64,000 nucleotides of DNA from Clostridia bacterium (GTDB taxonomy: Bacteria; Bacillota; Clostridia; Christensenellales; Aristaeellaceae): assembly GCA_017470145.1 (NCBI GenBank), contig JAFUFB010000030.1, positions 228,603 through 292,602 on the forward strand, given 5' to 3'. Position 1 is the first letter of the stretch. Every line of letters begins with the position of its first letter. The notes beneath the pieces are model-generated. The model ran no database searches and was not told the origin of the DNA. It saw only the letters and a list, made by a program, of their open reading frames with translations. Shown here piece after piece: positions 61,074-64,000 of the stretch. A program made the translations under genes and the position numbers.

Positions 61074-62381
61074 TCACGCAACTTTCAATTTCGCTCCGGC
61101 GTTTTCTTTTCCCCGTCTGGGGCTCCGCAGCTCCATCGCCATCATCGCCAGGATCAGCACATACGTCACCAAATATAAATAGATTTCCACGGAGGTCAGG
61201 GCGTAAGCTTCATACCTTCGCTCCAGGGGAATCACCGCCAGCCACCACACCGGAATCGTATACAGCAGCCCATACAGGGCGGAAAGCAAACCGGTTTGCA
61301 GCCGCCCCGTCCCTTCCTCCGGCCCCGCCTTCAGCAGCATCACCAACGGAATGGCAAAATAGGACAGGGTGTATCGAAAGGAATTGGAGGGGAAAAACAC
61401 CATCAGGCAGATGAGGAAGAACATCGTCCGCTGCTTGCTCTTGCTGCGCCAGGCCAGCCACACCCATCCCAGACAAACCACGATGGTCAGCAGCTTTCCC
61501 CAGAGGCCCGCCTCCCCGCCGGTGATCCAGCGGAAGAGGGTGGTAAAGATGCCCTGCAAATACTGAGGCCTGCCATAGTCCGAGGTTTGCATCGTGTTCA
61601 GCAGATTATCCACCCAGGCCTGGACGCCCGAGACTCCGCCAAAGAAAGCAAAGGGAACGAAAAGCAGCAGCAGGCTATAGAGGATCAGCCGGAGCAGTTC
61701 CTTGTATCGCTTTTCCTTCAGATACAGCAGCCCAAAGACGGCAGGATACAGCTTCAGCGCCACACAGGCGGCCAGCAGCCACAGCCCCGCCTCCCTGCGG
61801 CCGCCGCTGGCGCTGTCCCGAAGCTGCAGCCCGATCATCAGCAGCCCCAGCACCAGCATGGTGGAATTCCCGGTCAGGAAGCCGCTACCCGCGAAGATGG
61901 CGGACAGCATCAGCAGCGTAAAAATCATCCAGTCTCTTTTTCGATTCCGCTGCCCCGTCATCTCAATGGCTATGAACAGCAGCAGTGCGTTGAAAATCAA
62001 ATAGATGGAAAAGACGGACAGCGCGCCGGGAATCTGCTCCGCCTCCGGCAGTGCGCCAATCACCTCCCCCTGGATCGCCGTCAGCCGATACAGCAGATGA
62101 TACATGCCGTAAGCCAGGGGCGGAAAGAGCGGCATATAGGTCGTCTGTTCGTCCCCCGTCATATGCTGGTACAGGCTCAGGCGATCCGCCGAGTCATCCA
62201 GATGAGGAAAATAATCGATAAACCGGATTTCCGGCGCGTTCTCCTGGATCATCCATGTATACAATTGCCCGCCCCAACGAAGGGAAAGCAGAAAATAAAG
62301 CAAAATCCCCAGCGCCGAGATCAGGTAAAACAGCGTCCGCGGATCCCATCGTGATCCGTTCAATTGATGATGGTCTCTCAT
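61074..62381 (-). CDS. GT87-like (DUF2029) integral membrane glycosyltransferase
   Basis: A 435-residue protein with about 10 helices. The first outer loop has FIDYFPHLDDSADRLSLYQ and then PLFPPLAYGMYHLLY, agreeing with the Asp-rich loop and (F)PPL motif of GT87/DUF2029 mannosyltransferases that use polyprenyl-phosphate sugars. The GtrB-like enzyme at 44.9 kb could make its donor. It belongs to the minus-strand glycan operon between two GT2 genes. Confidence 0.7.
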   Translation of the reverse strand: MRDHHQLNGSRWDPRTLFYLISALGILLYFLLSLRWGGQLYTWMIQENAPEIRFIDYFPHLDDSADRLSLYQHMTGDEQTTYMPLFPPLAYGMYHLLYRLTAIQGEVIGALPEAEQIPGALSVFSIYLIFNALLLFIAIEMTGQRNRKRDWMIFTLLMLSAIFAGSGFLTGNSTMLVLGLLMIGLQLRDSASGGRREAGLWLLAACVALKLYPAVFGLLYLKEKRYKELLRLILYSLLLLFVPFAFFGGVSGVQAWVDNLLNTMQTSDYGRPQYLQGIFTTLFRWITGGEAGLWGKLLTIVVCLGWVWLAWRSKSKQRTMFFLICLMVFFPSNSFRYTLSYFAIPLVMLLKAGPEEGTGRLQTGLLSALYGLLYTIPVWWLAVIPLERRYEAYALTSVEIYLYLVTYVLILAMMAMELRSPRRGKENAGAKLKVA

Positions 62382-62442
62382 GCTTCTCCCTTTCTCCAGA
62401 GTATCTTCCCATTAGGGGCGGCAAAGCCGTCCGTTTCTCCGG

Positions 62443-63381
62443 TCATTGCTTCTGTTTTCTGGCCACCCGCGCCTCCAGCAATCGGGTATAGATCAAAAAC
62501 GGCAGGTATCGAATCTTGAGCAGGATCCGCTTTCCCCGGGACAGCCGCGGCCACCGAGCCTTGGCTAAATAGAATTGCAGGCCCTGGCGCTTCAGCAGGT
62601 TATAAACGCCCTGAAACGGGCCGAAGCGATGATCATAGGGGAAAATGAATTGATCATAGATTTTGAACATATCCGCCATGAACGCCTCGCTGTAGTTCCC
62701 GGAGCTACTGATTCCATTCAATTGATAGCGCAGAATCACCTCATCCAGATAGGCGAAGGGAACCCCTTTTTCCGTCAGCATCAACCAATAGGGATAATCC
62801 TCGATCAGCCGGATGGACTCCGGATAGAGGCCATTTTCCTCCAGCAGCCGCCGGGTCATGATTTTACAGGCTCCCGGCAAAAAATTCCGTGAAAACAGAC
62901 GTTGCCGGGTTTGCTCCACAGTGTAGGATTTCAACAGATCATAATCCGATTCGCAGCTGAGCAAATAATCTACGATCTCTCCCGCCGGGGTAATCCCCTG
63001 CATTTTGCCAAAGCAGATTTCCCGTCCGCTTTCCTCCAGCGCCCGCACCATGTCCGACAGAGCCTTTTCATGGGCAAACTCATCCTCCGGGGAGAAGGAA
63101 TAGAGATACTCCCCCTGGGAGGCCCGAATGGCATCGTTCATATTCCGGACCGTGCCCACATTCTCCGGATGGGACACCCAGCAAACCCTCTGCACGTTTT
63201 CCCCTTTGTGGTGCTGGATATATTCCTCCACCCGGGGCTGCTGCAGCGAAAAATCAGGGGAAGCGTCATCGGATAGCACCAGCTCCAGGGCGGGATAATC
63301 CTGCCGAAAGATGCTATCCAAGGTGCCATATACCCGATCCAGGTTCCGATAGCTCAGCAGCAAAACGGAAAGCAGTTTCAA
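62443..63381 (-). CDS. GT2-family glycosyltransferase
   Basis: A 312-residue GT-A enzyme. SVLLLSYRNLDRVYGTLDSI and VLSDDASPD form the nucleotide-sugar site. Where most GT2 proteins have DxD this one reads YSFSPEDEF, so the metal site is Glu-Asp-Glu, a tolerated variant. The C-terminal region is basic (RWPRLSRGKRILLKIR), which may bring it to the membrane surface. It lies 62 bases upstream of the GT87-like gene. Confidence 0.8.
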   Translation of the reverse strand: MKLLSVLLLSYRNLDRVYGTLDSIFRQDYPALELVLSDDASPDFSLQQPRVEEYIQHHKGENVQRVCWVSHPENVGTVRNMNDAIRASQGEYLYSFSPEDEFAHEKALSDMVRALEESGREICFGKMQGITPAGEIVDYLLSCESDYDLLKSYTVEQTRQRLFSRNFLPGACKIMTRRLLEENGLYPESIRLIEDYPYWLMLTEKGVPFAYLDEVILRYQLNGISSSGNYSEAFMADMFKIYDQFIFPYDHRFGPFQGVYNLLKRQGLQFYLAKARWPRLSRGKRILLKIRYLPFLIYTRLLEARVARKQKQ

Positions 63382-63413
63382 AAAACCATCCTCCCCAGCA
63401 AACGCAGTTTTTC

Positions 63414-64000
63414 TTAATTATAGTACTCGATCAGCGTAACCATCATGCCGGACACTCCCGCAAAGAACATGGCCGCCAACATCAAGCCATTGTAAAGCCC
63501 CTGCTTGCCCCGGTTGCGGGTACGTCCCGAGCCCAACAGCGCCATGGCCGGGAACAGAAAGGGAATCATATATCGATTCTGCACCCCGTCAATCAGCGGC
63601 GAGCCCACTTCTGTAAACCAGGCATACATGGCCGTGATCATCAACACCAGGGATCCAAAGAGCAACACCTCCCCAAAGGCCCGAATGCCCACCCGGAGCC
63701 GCAGCCGGTCCTCCGGCGCATCCGTAAAGGTGACCAGTGCCATCAGGATCAGCACCAGCACGGCGTTATCCCCGCCCCCCTGATATCCATAGGAGCAGAC
63801 CAACCCACCCATCCGGTTCGGATCCAGGTAACCCTGCAGGAAATGCCAAAGAATCTCCAAGTACGCCAGCGGGTTTTGCAGAATAAACTGGATTTGTCCA
63901 AAGGTGTTTACGTTGCCTTCCCCCCGGCTGTCCCCTTCGCCGCCGCTCTGTCCCAGGGGCACCAGGATATGCAGCATGATCAAAACCATGGCCAGCAGGA
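63414..64000 (-). CDS. DUF2142-like membrane protein, C-terminal part (gene continues past window)
   Basis: About 195 residues are visible. They hold four to five helices, and the motif GSPLIDGVQNRYMIPFLFP is the C-terminal signature of DUF2142 proteins. The frame remains open to base 64000, so the N-terminal two thirds lie outside. It would be the third member of this family in the locus. Confidence 0.7.
   Translation of the reverse strand, partial: LLAMVLIMLHILVPLGQSGGEGDSRGEGNVNTFGQIQFILQNPLAYLEILWHFLQGYLDPNRMGGLVCSYGYQGGGDNAVLVLILMALVTFTDAPEDRLRLRVGIRAFGEVLLFGSLVLMITAMYAWFTEVGSPLIDGVQNRYMIPFLFPAMALLGSGRTRNRGKQGLYNGLMLAAMFFAGVSGMMVTLIEYYN

Noticed and set aside
1-64000. tRNA or rRNA genes
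   Set aside because: I found no acceptor-stem/T-loop pattern or rRNA core sequence in the gaps by reading; a tRNAscan or barrnap run would settle it.

Overview
The window is GC-rich, densely coded bacterial chromosome. Strong AGGAGG-type ribosome sites, sigma-A promoters, CUT1 sugar-ABC genes of the LplB/YtcP type, SH3/peptidoglycan-binding/L,D-transpeptidase wall proteins with Thr-Pro linkers, and an Mfd-Pth-ComF block point to a monoderm Clostridia-type Bacillota, probably a gut or rumen Christensenellales/Eubacteriales relative. The taxonomic guess is inference. I recognised no rRNA, tRNA, CRISPR array, insertion sequence or prophage.

Layout. 1-8.5 kb: the tail of a type-B carboxylesterase; a sugar ABC importer (two permeases, then the solute-binding protein); a lone radical SAM protein behind its own promoter and palindrome; an ABC exporter; and a metallo-hydrolase on the opposite strand. 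8.6-36 kb (all minus strand): GH20 hexosaminidase, RluA-type pseudouridine synthase, lspA, rfbD, aspartokinase, comF, mfd, pth, an Lgt-like protein, a phosphodiester glycosidase, asnA, an L,D-transpeptidase, a large SH3/PG-binding protein, rnc-acpP-plsX, proS, an anchored propeller-like protein, Mrp, a PG-binding lipoprotein, a barnase-like secreted RNase and rlmH.

36-64 kb is a large cell-surface glycan locus. A minus-strand block (36.1-44.6 kb) holds large polytopic membrane proteins (GT-C/DUF2142-like), a radical SAM/SPASM protein and a UDP-galactopyranose-mutase-like flavoprotein. A plus-strand operon (44.9-53.3 kb) starts with a GtrB/DPM1-like polyprenyl-phosphate glycosyltransferase. 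It continues with four translationally overlapping deoxy-aminosugar genes: NDP-hexose 2,3-dehydratase, sugar 3-aminotransferase, 3,4-ketoisomerase and a Gfo/Idh 3-ketoreductase-like enzyme. A convergent minus-strand operon (64.0-53.3 kb) carries glycosyltransferases, a Wzx-type flippase, a left-handed beta-helix acyltransferase, a 3-hydroxyacyl-CoA dehydrogenase and a thiolase. Read together, the locus looks able to make a dTDP-linked 3-amino-(2,)3,6-(tri)deoxyhexose, acylate it with a locally made 3-hydroxyacyl group, and place it on a surface glycan. This is a hypothesis from gene content.

The second notable item is a family of about 103-bp intergenic elements: two copies at 2.3-2.5 kb and three at 12.9-13.3 kb. 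Paired arms differ in sequence between copies yet stay complementary, while the unpaired segments are conserved. The elements lie in the same orientation as the surrounding transcription, and at both sites the first one incorporates the stop codon of the upstream gene. This looks like a structured RNA or DNA element rather than coding sequence.
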